DNA of 64,000 nt from Streptomyces caeruleatus (GTDB taxonomy: Bacteria; Actinomycetota; Actinomycetes; Streptomycetales; Streptomycetaceae), in assembly GCF_001514235.1 (NCBI RefSeq), contig NZ_KQ948924.1, positions 186,001 to 250,000 on the forward strand, given 5' to 3'. How positions within the stretch are numbered: the stretch's first letter is position 1; the number at the start of each line of letters is the position of its first letter. This document shows, piece by piece, positions 8,917-18,887 of this stretch. The notes under the pieces were generated by a model. It worked only from the letters and a program-made list of their open reading frames with translations, made no database searches and was not told the DNA's origin. Both the position numbers and the translations under genes were made by a program.

Positions 8917-9696
8917 TCAGTGCACCGAGAAACCGCCGTCCACGAAGATCGACTGCCCGGTGACGTAGGCGGAGGCCCGGCTCGCGAGGAACACCGCAGC
9001 GCCGGCGAAGTCCTCGGCCAGGCCGTTGCGCCCGATCATCGTGCGGGCGGCGAGCGCCGCGACCTTCTCGGGGTCGGACGACAGACGGGTGTTGAGGGGC
9101 GTCATGACGAAGCCCGGCACGAGCGTGTTGCAGGTGACGCCGTACGGCGACCATGCCTCGGCCTGCGAGCGGGCCAGCGACTCCAGCGCGCCCTTGGACA
9201 CGCCGTAGGCGCCGCTCTGGACGAACGCCCGGTGCGCCTGCTGGGAGGTGATGTGGATGATCCGCCCGAAGCCCCGCTCGGCCATCCCGGGCCCGAACCG
9301 CTGCCCCAGCAGATGGGGGGCCTCCAGGTTCACGGCCATCGTGGTGTCCCAGACGTCCTCGCCCAGTTCACCGATCGGCGGCCGCAGGTTGATCCCCGCG
9401 CAGTTGACGAGGATGTCAGGCTCACCGAACGCCTTGACGGCCCCCTCGGCCGCCGCCCGCACGCCGTCCCGTGTGCCGAGATCGGCGCCGACCCAGGCCG
9501 CTCGGCCGCCCTGGGCCGCCAACTCCCCGACCGTGGCGGCCAGTTCCGCCTCCCGGCGGGCCACGACCACGACGCTCGCGCCCGCGCGGGCGAGGGCCTC
9601 GGTGATGGCGCGGCCGATGCCGGAGCTGCCACCGGTCACCACGGCGACCCGGCCTTCCAGCGAGAACAGTTCGGAGAGATATGCCTGCGACGTCAT
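8917..9696 (-). CDS. SDR family NAD(P)-dependent oxidoreductase
   Basis: A 259-residue classical short-chain dehydrogenase. The cofactor glycine motif TGGSSGIG is at residues 21-28, the NAG-like NCAG at 98-101, catalytic Ser near 151, and the YxxxK pair Tyr164/Lys168 in AYGVSKGAL. The C terminus YVTGQSIFVDGGFSV is typical. The fold resembles gluconate 5-dehydrogenase and 2-deoxygluconate 3-dehydrogenase-type enzymes, but the substrate cannot be deduced. The ATG at 9696 is the only sensible start. No catabolic neighbours suggest a pathway. Confidence 0.92.
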   Translation of the reverse strand: MTSQAYLSELFSLEGRVAVVTGGSSGIGRAITEALARAGASVVVVARREAELAATVGELAAQGGRAAWVGADLGTRDGVRAAAEGAVKAFGEPDILVNCAGINLRPPIGELGEDVWDTTMAVNLEAPHLLGQRFGPGMAERGFGRIIHITSQQAHRAFVQSGAYGVSKGALESLARSQAEAWSPYGVTCNTLVPGFVMTPLNTRLSSDPEKVAALAARTMIGRNGLAEDFAGAAVFLASRASAYVTGQSIFVDGGFSVH

Positions 9697-9747
9697 GTCC
9701 GCACCCTAGGCGGCACACGCCCCGCGCCGGCACTCGGGGCGTCGCCG

Positions 9748-9900
9748 TCAGGGCCGCTGCGGCACCGGGCCCCGCGGCTCCAGGCGCAGGTGGGCGCCCT
9801 GTCGGACCAGCGCGCCTCGGACCAGGTGGTGGGGGACCTCGCTGGGGCTGCGGCCGAGCCGGAGGGACAGCGCGGCACAGACATCGGGATCGCCTCGTCG
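9748..9900 (-). pseudogene. Possible remnant of a small coding sequence
   Basis: Within the 329-bp gap 9697-10025, one minus-strand frame ending at a TGA at 9748-9750 is open for more than 50 codons. It shows strong G/C third-position bias and protein-like sequence (for example VCAALSLRLGRSPSEVPHHL). I find no ATG, GTG or TTG start in frame upstream. It may be a decayed gene or one with a frameshifted N terminus. Otherwise the gap holds only the upstream region of the hemerythrin gene. Confidence 0.35.
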
Positions 9901-10025
9901 CCGGTGTCGCGGCCGCCGTAGGAGCCGGGGTTTGCGTCCCCCCTCGTGTGAGCCCGTCGCGTCCGGGCACTCGGGGGCCGCGGCGGGTCCGTCCGGGCCG
10001 CCGCCCCGTTCTGGAGGTGGAGACC

Positions 10026-10589
10026 ATGGGTCATGGTGGGAACGTCATCGACGAGCTGGTGACCGATCACCGCGAGGTGGAGGAGATGTTCGGCCGGATC
10101 GAGGCGCTTCCGTACGGCGACAAGGACCGCAAGCTGGTCGCCGACCAGGTCACGATGGAGCTGGTGCGGCACTCGGTGGCCGAGGAGATGTACCTGTACC
10201 CGGCCGTCCGGGAACACGTGGCCGGCGGGGACGCCATCGCCGACCGGGAGATCGAGGACCACTCCAAGGCCGAGCAGATCATGAAGGACCTGGAGGGCTG
10301 CGACGCCGGCGACGCCGAGTTCGACCGGCTGATCGGGATGCTGATGACGGAGGTCCGCTCGCACATCGCCGACGAGGAGCAGAACCTCTTCCCCAATCTG
10401 CGCGCCGCCTGTCCCCCGGAGGCGCTCGACACCCTGGGTGACAAGGTGCGTCAGGCGAAGAAGCTGGCGCCGACCCGCCCGCACCCGTCCGCCCCGGACA
10501 AGCCGCCGGCCAACAAGCTGCTGGCGCCGGGCGCCGGCCTCGTCGACCGTCTGCGGGACGCGCTGACGGGACGCGGCAAGGAGGACTGA
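10026..10589 (+). CDS. Hemerythrin HHE domain-containing protein
   Basis: A 187-residue protein with an N-terminal four-helix HHE cation-binding domain. Candidate diiron ligands are His15 (TDHREVEEMF), His49/Glu53 (LVRHSVAEEMYLYP), a His in EDHSKAEQIM near 82 and HIADEEQNLFP near 119. Such proteins bind di-iron centres and sense or buffer oxygen, NO or peroxide in actinobacteria. The last 40 residues are Pro/Lys-rich and probably disordered. The ATG at 10026 follows GGAGGTGG at 6 nt. It stands alone. Confidence 0.92.
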   Translation: MGHGGNVIDELVTDHREVEEMFGRIEALPYGDKDRKLVADQVTMELVRHSVAEEMYLYPAVREHVAGGDAIADREIEDHSKAEQIMKDLEGCDAGDAEFDRLIGMLMTEVRSHIADEEQNLFPNLRAACPPEALDTLGDKVRQAKKLAPTRPHPSAPDKPPANKLLAPGAGLVDRLRDALTGRGKED

Positions 10590-10634
10590 CCCTCGGTCGG
10601 GGTACGGCCCCCGGGACCCGGAGCCGGGCAGGGC

Positions 10635-11201
10635 TCAGGCGATGAGCGCCCGGCCCGGGTCGAGGCGTTCGTGGAGTGCGGGGCGGTGCAGGCCGGCCAC
10701 GGGGGCGAGGAGGTCCGGGTGACGCAGGAGGGCCGCCGCCTGGCGGTCCCGGGTGTCGGGCGACACCAGTCGGCGGAACGGGACCGGCACACCGGTCGCA
10801 TGGCCGCCGTCGGCGACCGCGGCGACCGCGGCGACCGCCAGCCGGGCCAGTCCGTCGTCGGTGAGCAGACAGGCCGCCCAGCTGGCCACCACCTCGTCCA
10901 CCCACGTGCGCCAGGCGAAGTCGTCCGTCTCGTCGTGCGCGGTCGCGTCCGCGCCGGTGATCCAGTCCAGCGCGGCCGAGCCGCCCGGCCCGGCCATCTG
11001 GACCAGTGCGGCGTCCGTCGGCGTCGGGTAGCGCAGCCAGGCCGCGACCGTGACGGCCTGCCGGGCCTGTACCTCGCCCAGCGCGGCGGCGAGCGCGCCG
11101 CCGCACGCCGGGTAGGAACGCGTGAGCCATTGGGTGGTCGCCGCGATGAGCGGGGAGAGATCTGCGAGCACTGCGGGGCCGTCCGAGGTACTGGCGGGCA
11201 C
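10635..11201 (-). CDS. Hypothetical protein, 188 aa
   Basis: No family recognised. The sequence is mainly helical and Ala-rich, with Trp residues in WLTRSYPACGG, AAWLRYPTPTD, LDWITGADAT and FAWRTWVDEVVASWAA, suggesting a compact soluble helical bundle. No signal peptide or clear transmembrane helix is seen. The GTG at 11201 is chosen because GAGGGATTCC precedes it; the GTG 11 codons later is an alternative. It lies 104 nt after the stop of the metallophosphoesterase gene on the same strand and may be the last gene of that operon. The longer frame extending to 12044 is a shadow of the metallophosphoesterase. Confidence 0.65.
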   Translation of the reverse strand: MPASTSDGPAVLADLSPLIAATTQWLTRSYPACGGALAAALGEVQARQAVTVAAWLRYPTPTDAALVQMAGPGGSAALDWITGADATAHDETDDFAWRTWVDEVVASWAACLLTDDGLARLAVAAVAAVADGGHATGVPVPFRRLVSPDTRDRQAAALLRHPDLLAPVAGLHRPALHERLDPGRALIA

Positions 11202-11305
11202 GGAATCCCTCAAACGGTAGCCCGGCGACCCGTCCGGCCGACATGCCTCCGGCGTCGCGAACAGCGTGGCTTCGCCCACACCGCGCCCACACCGGGAGGG
11301 GTGGT

Positions 11306-12028
11306 TCAGCGCGCCAGGTGGTAGACGTGGAACGCCCGGCCGATCACCGGCTGGGCGACGTTGCGGACCTTCACTCCGCCGCTGGTCATGCCGTGCTCGG
11401 TGCCGAGGTGGGCGTGGCCGTGGACGGCGAGGTCGGCGCCCGCCGAGTCGATGGCCTCGGCCAGCAGGTAGCTGCCGAGGAACGGGTAGATCTCGGGGGG
11501 TTCGCCGGCCAGGGTGTCCGGCACCGGGGAGAAGTGGGTGAGGGCGACGCGTACGTCGCAGTCCTGGTCCCGGAGTTCCTCCAGCGAGGCCCGCAGGGTG
11601 TCGGCCCGGTGGCGTGAGTACCGGACGAACTCCCGCATGATCGGCTCGCCGAACTCGCCGGCGCAGCGGCCCACGAACCCGCCGCCGAAGCCCTTGGTGC
11701 CGGCCACTCCGATGCGCGTGCCGCCGTTGTCCACCACGGTGGCCTGGCCTTCGAGGACCCGTGCGCCCGCGTCCTGGAGGACGGCGGTGACGTCGTCGGG
11801 GCAGTCGGCGTGGTGGTCGTGGTTGCCGAGGACCGCGACCACGGGGACCGCGAGGTCCTTGATCTCCCGTGCGACGACCTGGGCCTCCTCGACGGTGCCG
11901 TGCCGGGTGAGGTCCCCGGCGAGCAGCAGGACGTCGGCGCTCTCGTGCAGGGTCTCGAACGAGGGACGGAGCACGCCCTGGCTCTCCGGGCCCAAGTGGA
12001 TGTCCCCGACGGCCGCGATGCGGATCAT
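11306..12028 (-). CDS. Metallophosphoesterase, calcineurin-like
   Basis: A 240-residue calcineurin-like phosphoesterase. The five metal-binding motifs are visible: GDIHLG near residue 8, AGDLTRHG near 38, LGNHDHHAD near 67, THFSPVPD near 166 and HGHAHLG near 201. Enzymes of this type hydrolyse phosphomono- or diesters; the substrate is unknown. Its ATG overlaps the TGA of the BON gene (ATGA), with GAGGAGG just upstream, so the two are translationally coupled. Third gene of a nucleotidyltransferase-BON-phosphoesterase operon. Confidence 0.92.
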   Translation of the reverse strand: MIRIAAVGDIHLGPESQGVLRPSFETLHESADVLLLAGDLTRHGTVEEAQVVAREIKDLAVPVVAVLGNHDHHADCPDDVTAVLQDAGARVLEGQATVVDNGGTRIGVAGTKGFGGGFVGRCAGEFGEPIMREFVRYSRHRADTLRASLEELRDQDCDVRVALTHFSPVPDTLAGEPPEIYPFLGSYLLAEAIDSAGADLAVHGHAHLGTEHGMTSGGVKVRNVAQPVIGRAFHVYHLAR

Positions 12029-12312
12029 TCGACCTCCTCGGCATGGTCGGGCGCCGCGTTGTCCGCGACCACGAGGTCGCAGTGGACGGGGTGTCCCAGC
12101 AGCTCCGCGCGGGCGCTGCGCAGGACGTCGTCGCGGCACTGGGCGGACGGCACGGTGCCGGTCAGCAGGATCGCCTCGCCCCGGATCTCGATCCGCACGC
12201 CCAGCTCACCGAGGGGCCCGGCGGCCAGGTGGTCGGTGAGGTGGGCGACGAGGTAGTCCAGGTTCCGCGCGCCGCCCGCGCCCTGGGCGGGCCGGGTGCC
12301 GGGGCCGCTCAT
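12025..12312 (-). CDS. BON domain-containing protein
   Basis: A 95-residue protein made almost entirely of one BON domain. The pattern LGVRIEIRGEAILLTGTVPSAQCRDDV followed by a helix and a final strand (VHCDLVVAD) matches the alpha/beta fold with its conserved central glycine. BON domains bind membranes or hydrophobic ligands. There is no signal peptide here, so the protein should be cytoplasmic. It overlaps its neighbours by 4 nt on both sides (ATGA), giving tight stoichiometric coupling between a nucleotidyltransferase and a phosphoesterase. Confidence 0.8.
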   Translation of the reverse strand: MSGPGTRPAQGAGGARNLDYLVAHLTDHLAAGPLGELGVRIEIRGEAILLTGTVPSAQCRDDVLRSARAELLGHPVHCDLVVADNAAPDHAEEVE

Positions 12313-13001
12313 CGCTGCTCCTCCCGTGCGGAGATCACGTTCAGCCGCTCCAGGAGGAAGAGGAACGCGGCGGGCATCGGCTCGTCCCCGCAGGAGCGTC
12401 GTACGTCCTCCCAGTCGACCTTCTCGCGCAGGGCCCGGGCCGCGGCGAGCACCGGCCCGAAGTCGCAGTAGTGCTCGGAGAACGCCTGGATCAGCCCGCG
12501 CATGAGATCGGTGGGCGCCAGTACGGGCATGAGCACCGAGTCGACGGGGATCTCCTGTGCCCGGGCCAGGATGTCGGTGGTGACGGGGCGGTGGGCCATC
12601 TCGAAGAGGAGGTCGACCTCCTGGCCGAGGCACGTGGTCTTCATCAGCCAGTCCTCCGGCGGCATACGGACCGTGAGTCCGGCTTCGGCCAGTGTGCCGG
12701 CCACCGCTTCGGCGTCGGAGCGGAGCACGCAGAAGTCGGCGTCGTGCTGGAGGTGTCCGCTCCCGCCGTGGGCGTACACGGCCACGCTGCCGGCCAGGGC
12801 GAAGGTGTGCCCGTGGCGTTTCAGCAGCGCGCCGACCTGCTTGGCGGCCTCCAGGATCGCCTGGCTGCGGTCCCGGGGCAGTTCCTGGCTGTTCAGCGGG
12901 CGCGGTTCCCGCGAGGCCGCCCCGGCCGGGCTGTCCCCGACCGGGCGCAGCTCGGGAAATCCGGGCTGTCGAGCGGGCGCCGTGTTCTCCCGGTTCGTCA
13001 T
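12309..13001 (-). CDS. Nucleotidyltransferase-fold protein
   Basis: A 230-residue protein with a polymerase-beta-like nucleotidyltransferase core. TFALAGSVAVYAHGG (about residues 64-78) supplies the glycine/serine loop, HDADFCV (about 84-90) the two catalytic aspartates, and EVDLLFE (near 127) the third carboxylate. Relatives act as stand-alone transferases or toxin components, and the substrate here is unknown. The first 40 residues are low complexity. The ATG at 13001 follows GGAGGCGTG. It heads an operon with BON and metallophosphoesterase genes, joined by ATGA overlaps. Confidence 0.75.
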   Translation of the reverse strand: MTNRENTAPARQPGFPELRPVGDSPAGAASREPRPLNSQELPRDRSQAILEAAKQVGALLKRHGHTFALAGSVAVYAHGGSGHLQHDADFCVLRSDAEAVAGTLAEAGLTVRMPPEDWLMKTTCLGQEVDLLFEMAHRPVTTDILARAQEIPVDSVLMPVLAPTDLMRGLIQAFSEHYCDFGPVLAAARALREKVDWEDVRRSCGDEPMPAAFLFLLERLNVISAREEQR

Positions 13002-13087
13002 CACGCCTCCGTTCCCCACCCGGTCCGGCCGGGGCTCGGTGAAGGCCCCGAGTACCCGCCTGGCAGGGTTTCGACCGCGCGCCCCGA

Positions 13088-13115
13088 AGGGGCGCGGGGA
13101 ACTGCGCGACCAGCC
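13088..13115 (+). repeat. Dispersed 28-bp GC-rich repeat, single copy
   Basis: Same unit as at 1567-1594, within the 184-bp gap between the nucleotidyltransferase operon start (13001) and the stop of the flavoprotein (13186). It is directly preceded by GCGCCCCGAAGGGGCGCG, which can pair on itself, so the copy sits on a hairpin. It may terminate the minus-strand flavoprotein gene. The rest of the gap holds the nucleotidyltransferase leader. Confidence 0.85.
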
Positions 13116-13185
13116 GCGACGGCGCCGCGGTCGACCGACGCACCCCAGGCCGACCACAACCCCGCCGGCCCACCCAGCGGAGCGC

Positions 13186-14334
13186 CTACGCCGCGGTGTA
13201 GCCGAGCCGGCGCCTCATGTAGGGCGTCATGTGGTTCTTGGCCTTGGCCAGCGTGGTGGTACGGCCGCCGAGGACCGCGGTCTCGCCGCCCGGCACCGGC
13301 AGCATCGTCACGCCGTCGGCGGGGCCGAACGGGACGATGAGCGGCGTGCGGTGGATCGGCCGGTAGAACCGGGGCTCCTTGCGGTGCTTCCCGGCGCTGT
13401 TCAGGTAGGTGCGGATGTTGTGGGCGGCCAGGTCGGCCTGGGCGAGCGCGGCCGGGGTGATCTTGACCTCGGTGGCGTCGTTGACGTCGCCGACCGCGAA
13501 CACGTCCAGCCAGCCCTGGACCCGCAGGGCCTGGTCGACCTTCACATGGCCGGATGCGTTCAGCCAGTCGCCGTGCCCGGCCAGCCGCAGCCAGAGCGTG
13601 TTGGGCGTGGTGCCGGTCGCCCAGAAGGAGCGGTCGGCCTCGATGACGTTGCCGCGGGCGTCGCGGTAGGTGCCGAAGTCGTTGCCGGGGGACATGAAGG
13701 CGTCCAGCCACACGTCGACGTCGTGCGCCTCCAGCCAGCCGCGCGCCTTGCGGCCGGCCCGCACGCTGCCCGTGGCGTGCAGCAGTTCGGGCCCGGAGTG
13801 GGCGAGCGTGACCCGGGCGTCCGGCCGGGCGAGGCGGATCTCGGCGCTGAGCTCGACGCCGGAGGGGCCGCCGCCGACGATCAGGACGTGTTCGGCGGCG
13901 GCGATGTGCTGCTGGTGCGTGGCGAAGGCCTTGGCGGCTTCCTCGGCGGTGGTGCCGGCGAAGCGGGCCGGTTCGGGGTAGTCGGCGCCGGTCGCGATCA
14001 CCAGGACGTCGTACGGGAGCCGCTCCCCCGTCGCGAGGACGACCTGGCGCTCGGTGGTGTCGACGCGGACGGCCTTGCCGACGGCCACGCGGCCGTTGCG
14101 CAGCAGGCGGTCGTACGGGATGAACGGGCTGTGCGACCACTCCCGGCGCACCCCGGCACGCAGGGACGCGATGCGGTGGAAGAAGACCTCTTTGCGGTCC
14201 ACCAGTGTGACCCGGGCCGTGGTGTCCAGTCGCTTCGCGAGACGGACGCCGGCGTAGCCGCCGCCGATCACCACTCTCGGCCACTCGGCCCCCTTTGGCC
14301 ACTCCCCTTTCGGCGAGCCTAGCGCTTGAAACAT
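13186..14334 (-). CDS. NAD(P)/FAD-dependent oxidoreductase, type-II NADH dehydrogenase / FSP1-like
   Basis: A 382-residue two-dinucleotide-binding flavoprotein. The FAD loop IGGGYAGVRLAKRL is near residues 23-36, the NAD loop LIVGGGPSGVELSAEI near 150, the ATG motif (VLVIATGADY) near 108, and the FAD-binding GD motif (FAVGDVND) near 290. It lacks the redox-active Cys pair of disulfide reductases. Family members transfer electrons from NAD(P)H to quinones; the closest architecture is the AIFM2/FSP1-like group. The start is uncertain: ATG 14334 gives an odd 20-residue lysine/tryptophan-rich leader and has no clear ribosome-binding site. A GTG next to the VVIGGGYAG strand would give a short start. 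Confidence 0.85.
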   Translation of the reverse strand: MFQALGSPKGEWPKGAEWPRVVIGGGYAGVRLAKRLDTTARVTLVDRKEVFFHRIASLRAGVRREWSHSPFIPYDRLLRNGRVAVGKAVRVDTTERQVVLATGERLPYDVLVIATGADYPEPARFAGTTAEEAAKAFATHQQHIAAAEHVLIVGGGPSGVELSAEIRLARPDARVTLAHSGPELLHATGSVRAGRKARGWLEAHDVDVWLDAFMSPGNDFGTYRDARGNVIEADRSFWATGTTPNTLWLRLAGHGDWLNASGHVKVDQALRVQGWLDVFAVGDVNDATEVKITPAALAQADLAAHNIRTYLNSAGKHRKEPRFYRPIHRTPLIVPFGPADGVTMLPVPGGETAVLGGRTTTLAKAKNHMTPYMRRRLGYTAA

Positions 14335-14402
14335 AAAGAATCGATGGGGCCCGGTGTGCGTTCCGTGAAGGGTGCGCGCCGCGAGGAGGAGCCGGGGTGG
14401 GG

Positions 14403-14445
14403 CGAAAAACGTCCGGGCCGACCCGTGGGGGCCGGCCCGGACGTT
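14403..14445 (-). terminator. Rho-independent terminator of katG
   Basis: A perfect 12-bp stem (14408-14419 AACGTCCGGGCC pairing with 14434-14445 GGCCCGGACGTT) and a 14-nt loop. Read on the minus strand, a short T run (GTTTTTCG) follows. It lies about 80 nt beyond the katG stop, after the 11-bp tandem repeat, and is the clearest intrinsic terminator in the window. Confidence 0.85.
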
Positions 14446-14457
14446 CGGTGCGGGGTG

Positions 14458-16751
<2,294 letters not shown>

Positions 16752-16760
16752 CTAGGTGGA

Positions 16761-17210
16761 TCACAGTGCTGGGGGTGCACTGCTGGCGGTGGAACAGGTG
16801 GGGCACAGGCCCCAGTAGATGACCTCGGCCTCGTCGATCGCGAAGCCGTGGTCGTCTGACGCGGTCAGACAGGGCGCCTCGCCGACCTCGCAGTCGACGT
16901 CGGCGACGACACCGCACGACCGGCACACGATGTGGTGGTGGTTGTCGCCGACCCGCCCCTCGAACCGGGCCGGGCTGCCGGCCGGCTCGATACGGCGTAC
17001 GAGTCCCGCCGCGGTGAGTGCGTGGAGGCCCTCGTACACCGCTTGCAGGGAGACATGACCTACGCGATCACGCACCCCCGAGGCGATGGCCTCGACACCG
17101 AGGTGGTCACCGGCCCGGACGGCTTCCAGCAGCGCGACTCGCGCAGCCGTCACCCGCAGGCCGGCACCGCGGAGCTCCTCGGCGGGGGTCGGAGTCTGGG
17201 ATGCGGTCAT
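16761..17210 (-). CDS. furA: Fur-family redox-sensing repressor FurA
   Basis: A 149-residue Fur-family regulator. An N-terminal winged helix (LRVTAARVALLEAV ... SLQAVYEGLHALTAAGLV) is followed by the dimerisation domain with HHHIVCRSCG (metal-binding His plus first CxxC) and a second CPTC near the C terminus. In Streptomyces the homologues FurA/FurS repress their own operon with the downstream catalase-peroxidase gene and release DNA when thiols are oxidised. The adjacent katG supports this role. ATG 17210 is preferred over an upstream in-frame TTG at 17219. Confidence 0.93.
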   Translation of the reverse strand: MTASQTPTPAEELRGAGLRVTAARVALLEAVRAGDHLGVEAIASGVRDRVGHVSLQAVYEGLHALTAAGLVRRIEPAGSPARFEGRVGDNHHHIVCRSCGVVADVDCEVGEAPCLTASDDHGFAIDEAEVIYWGLCPTCSTASSAPPAL

Positions 17211-17418
17211 GGCAGACAACCTACCTTGCTAAACACGAATGATTCAAGAAAACGAACGATGAAGCTTTGGCGGCCCCACGGCCCCCTTCCGTCGACGCAC
17301 TTGCCCCTCTCCGCACCTCCCAAAGCGCGAAAAATCATCTTTTCCGACATCGAGTCATGCCTTTCTGTCAAGGCCTGGATTGGTCGCAATCCCCCTGTAC
17401 TCGATGGAGGTACATCGC
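17211..17418. promoter_or_regulatory. Divergent promoter region of furA-katG and the secreted protease
   Basis: About 208 nt with two AT-rich stretches (roughly 17213-17262 and 17325-17352) that stand out against the GC-rich background. The first, next to furA, contains GCTAAACACGAATGATTCAA and is the likely furA promoter and auto-repression site. The second (GCGAAAAATCATCTTTTCC) is the likely protease promoter. I cannot place the operator exactly. Confidence 0.5.
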
Positions 17419-18795
17419 ATGCTCGGCAGACATACCGCGGCTGGCCGCCGCACCGCTCTGACCGTTTTCGGCGCCCTCGTCCTCAGCGGCGTCACCTCGG
17501 CCGCGGCGGCCGGGCCGCCCCCCGCGCCGGTGCCCGCGTCCACCGCCGCGCAGACCCTCGGTGCCGACCGGCCGTCCACCGCGGTGCTGCGGGCACTGGA
17601 GCGTGACCTCAAGCTGAAGCCGGGGCAGGCGGCCGACCGGCTGGTCAACGAGGCGGAGGCGGGCGTCCGCGCCGGCCGGCTCCGCAACTCGCTGGGCGAG
17701 CGCTTCGCGGGGGCCTGGCTGCGGGGGACGACCGCAGCCGAGCTGACCGTCGCGACCACGCGGGCCTCCGATGTGTCCGCCATCCAGGCGCAGGGCGCGA
17801 AGGCCGCGGTCGTCAAGCGGACGCTGGTCGAGCTGCGGACCGTCAAGGAGAAGCTGGACAAGGCCGCCACCCGGGTCAAGACGCGCGAGACCCCGGTCTG
17901 GTACGTCGACGTGCCGACGAACCGGGTCGTCGTCCAGGCGACCAAGCGGTCGGCCGCCACCGCCTTCATCAAGACCGCCGGCGTCCAGGACGAGGGCGTC
18001 GGGATCCGGGTGTCGGCGCAGCGGCCGCGGCTGCTGGCGGACCTCGTCGGCGGCCAGGCCTACTACATCGAGGGCACCGCCCGCTGCTCCATCGGGTTCT
18101 CCGTCACCAAGGGCGACCAGCAGGGCTTCGCCTCGGCGGGCCACTGCGGCGACCAGGGCGACTCGACCACCGGCTCCAACATGGCCACGCAGGGCACGTT
18201 CCAGGCCTCCACGTTCCCCGGCAAGGACATGTCCTGGGTCGGCGTCAACAGCGACTGGACCGCTACGGCCGACGTGGAGGGCGAGGACGACGCGCGCACG
18301 CAGGTCACCGGCTCGGTCCAGGCGCTCGTCGGGGCGTCGATCTGCCGCTCCGGCTCCACCACCGGATGGCACTGCGGCACCATCGAGCAGCACGACACGA
18401 GTGTCAGCTACTCGCAGGGCACCGTGGACGGCGTCACCGAGACGACGGTGTGCGCCGAGCCGGGCGACTCCGGCGGCCCGTACCTGTCGGGGTCCCAGGC
18501 CCAGGGCGTGACCTCGGGCGGCTCGGGTGACTGCACGGACGGCGGTACCACCTTCTACCAGCCGATCAACCCGATCCTCAGCGACTTCGGGCTGGTCCTG
18601 AAGACCGCGGCCGCCCAGAAGGGCGCTCCCGCTCCGCAGGACAACGGGGCCGCCGACACCTGGGCCGCGGGCCGCGTCTACGAGGCCGGCGCCACGGTGA
18701 CCCACGCGGGCGTCCGCTACCAGTGCCTCCAGACACACCAGGCGCAGGGCACGTGGTCGCCGCTCGCCACTCCGGCGCTGTGGCAGAAGGTGTAG
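17419..18795 (+). CDS. Secreted S1-family (streptogrisin-like) protease with C-terminal chitin-binding-type domain
   Basis: A 458-residue prepro-protease. A signal peptide (RRTALTVFGALVLSGVTSAAAA) occupies the first 35 residues, followed by an alpha-lytic-protease-type propeptide to about residue 205. The mature S1 domain has the catalytic His in SAGHC, Asp in GKDMSWVGV and Ser in GDSGGP, with cysteines placed for the usual disulfides. After a short linker, residues near 415-458 (TWAAGRVYEAGATVTHAGV) form a CBM5/12-type chitin-binding domain, as in streptogrisin C. The ATG at 17419 follows TGGAGG at 8 nt. The product probably attacks proteins associated with chitin-containing material. Confidence 0.93.
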   Translation: MLGRHTAAGRRTALTVFGALVLSGVTSAAAAGPPPAPVPASTAAQTLGADRPSTAVLRALERDLKLKPGQAADRLVNEAEAGVRAGRLRNSLGERFAGAWLRGTTAAELTVATTRASDVSAIQAQGAKAAVVKRTLVELRTVKEKLDKAATRVKTRETPVWYVDVPTNRVVVQATKRSAATAFIKTAGVQDEGVGIRVSAQRPRLLADLVGGQAYYIEGTARCSIGFSVTKGDQQGFASAGHCGDQGDSTTGSNMATQGTFQASTFPGKDMSWVGVNSDWTATADVEGEDDARTQVTGSVQALVGASICRSGSTTGWHCGTIEQHDTSVSYSQGTVDGVTETTVCAEPGDSGGPYLSGSQAQGVTSGGSGDCTDGGTTFYQPINPILSDFGLVLKTAAAQKGAPAPQDNGAADTWAAGRVYEAGATVTHAGVRYQCLQTHQAQGTWSPLATPALWQKV

Positions 18796-18818
18796 ACGAG
18801 GCACGGGAGTCGTACGGC

Positions 18819-18850
18819 GTGCGGTGCGGGCCACTGTCCCCGCACCGCAC
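18819..18850. terminator. Hairpin between convergent genes
   Basis: Perfect 12-bp inverted repeat: 18819-18830 GTGCGGTGCGGG and 18839-18850 CCCGCACCGCAC, loop 8 nt. It lies between the protease stop and the convergent serine hydrolase stop. There is no T run, but position and stability suggest a bidirectional terminator. Confidence 0.7.
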
Positions 18851-18887
18851 ACCGGCCCTCGGCGGTCCCTCCGCGCCGGACACCCCC

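Noticed and set aside
17380..17418. TTG start of the protease 13 codons upstream
   Set aside because: The ATG at 17419 has a good GGAGG and begins a normal signal peptide; the upstream extension includes that ribosome-binding site.
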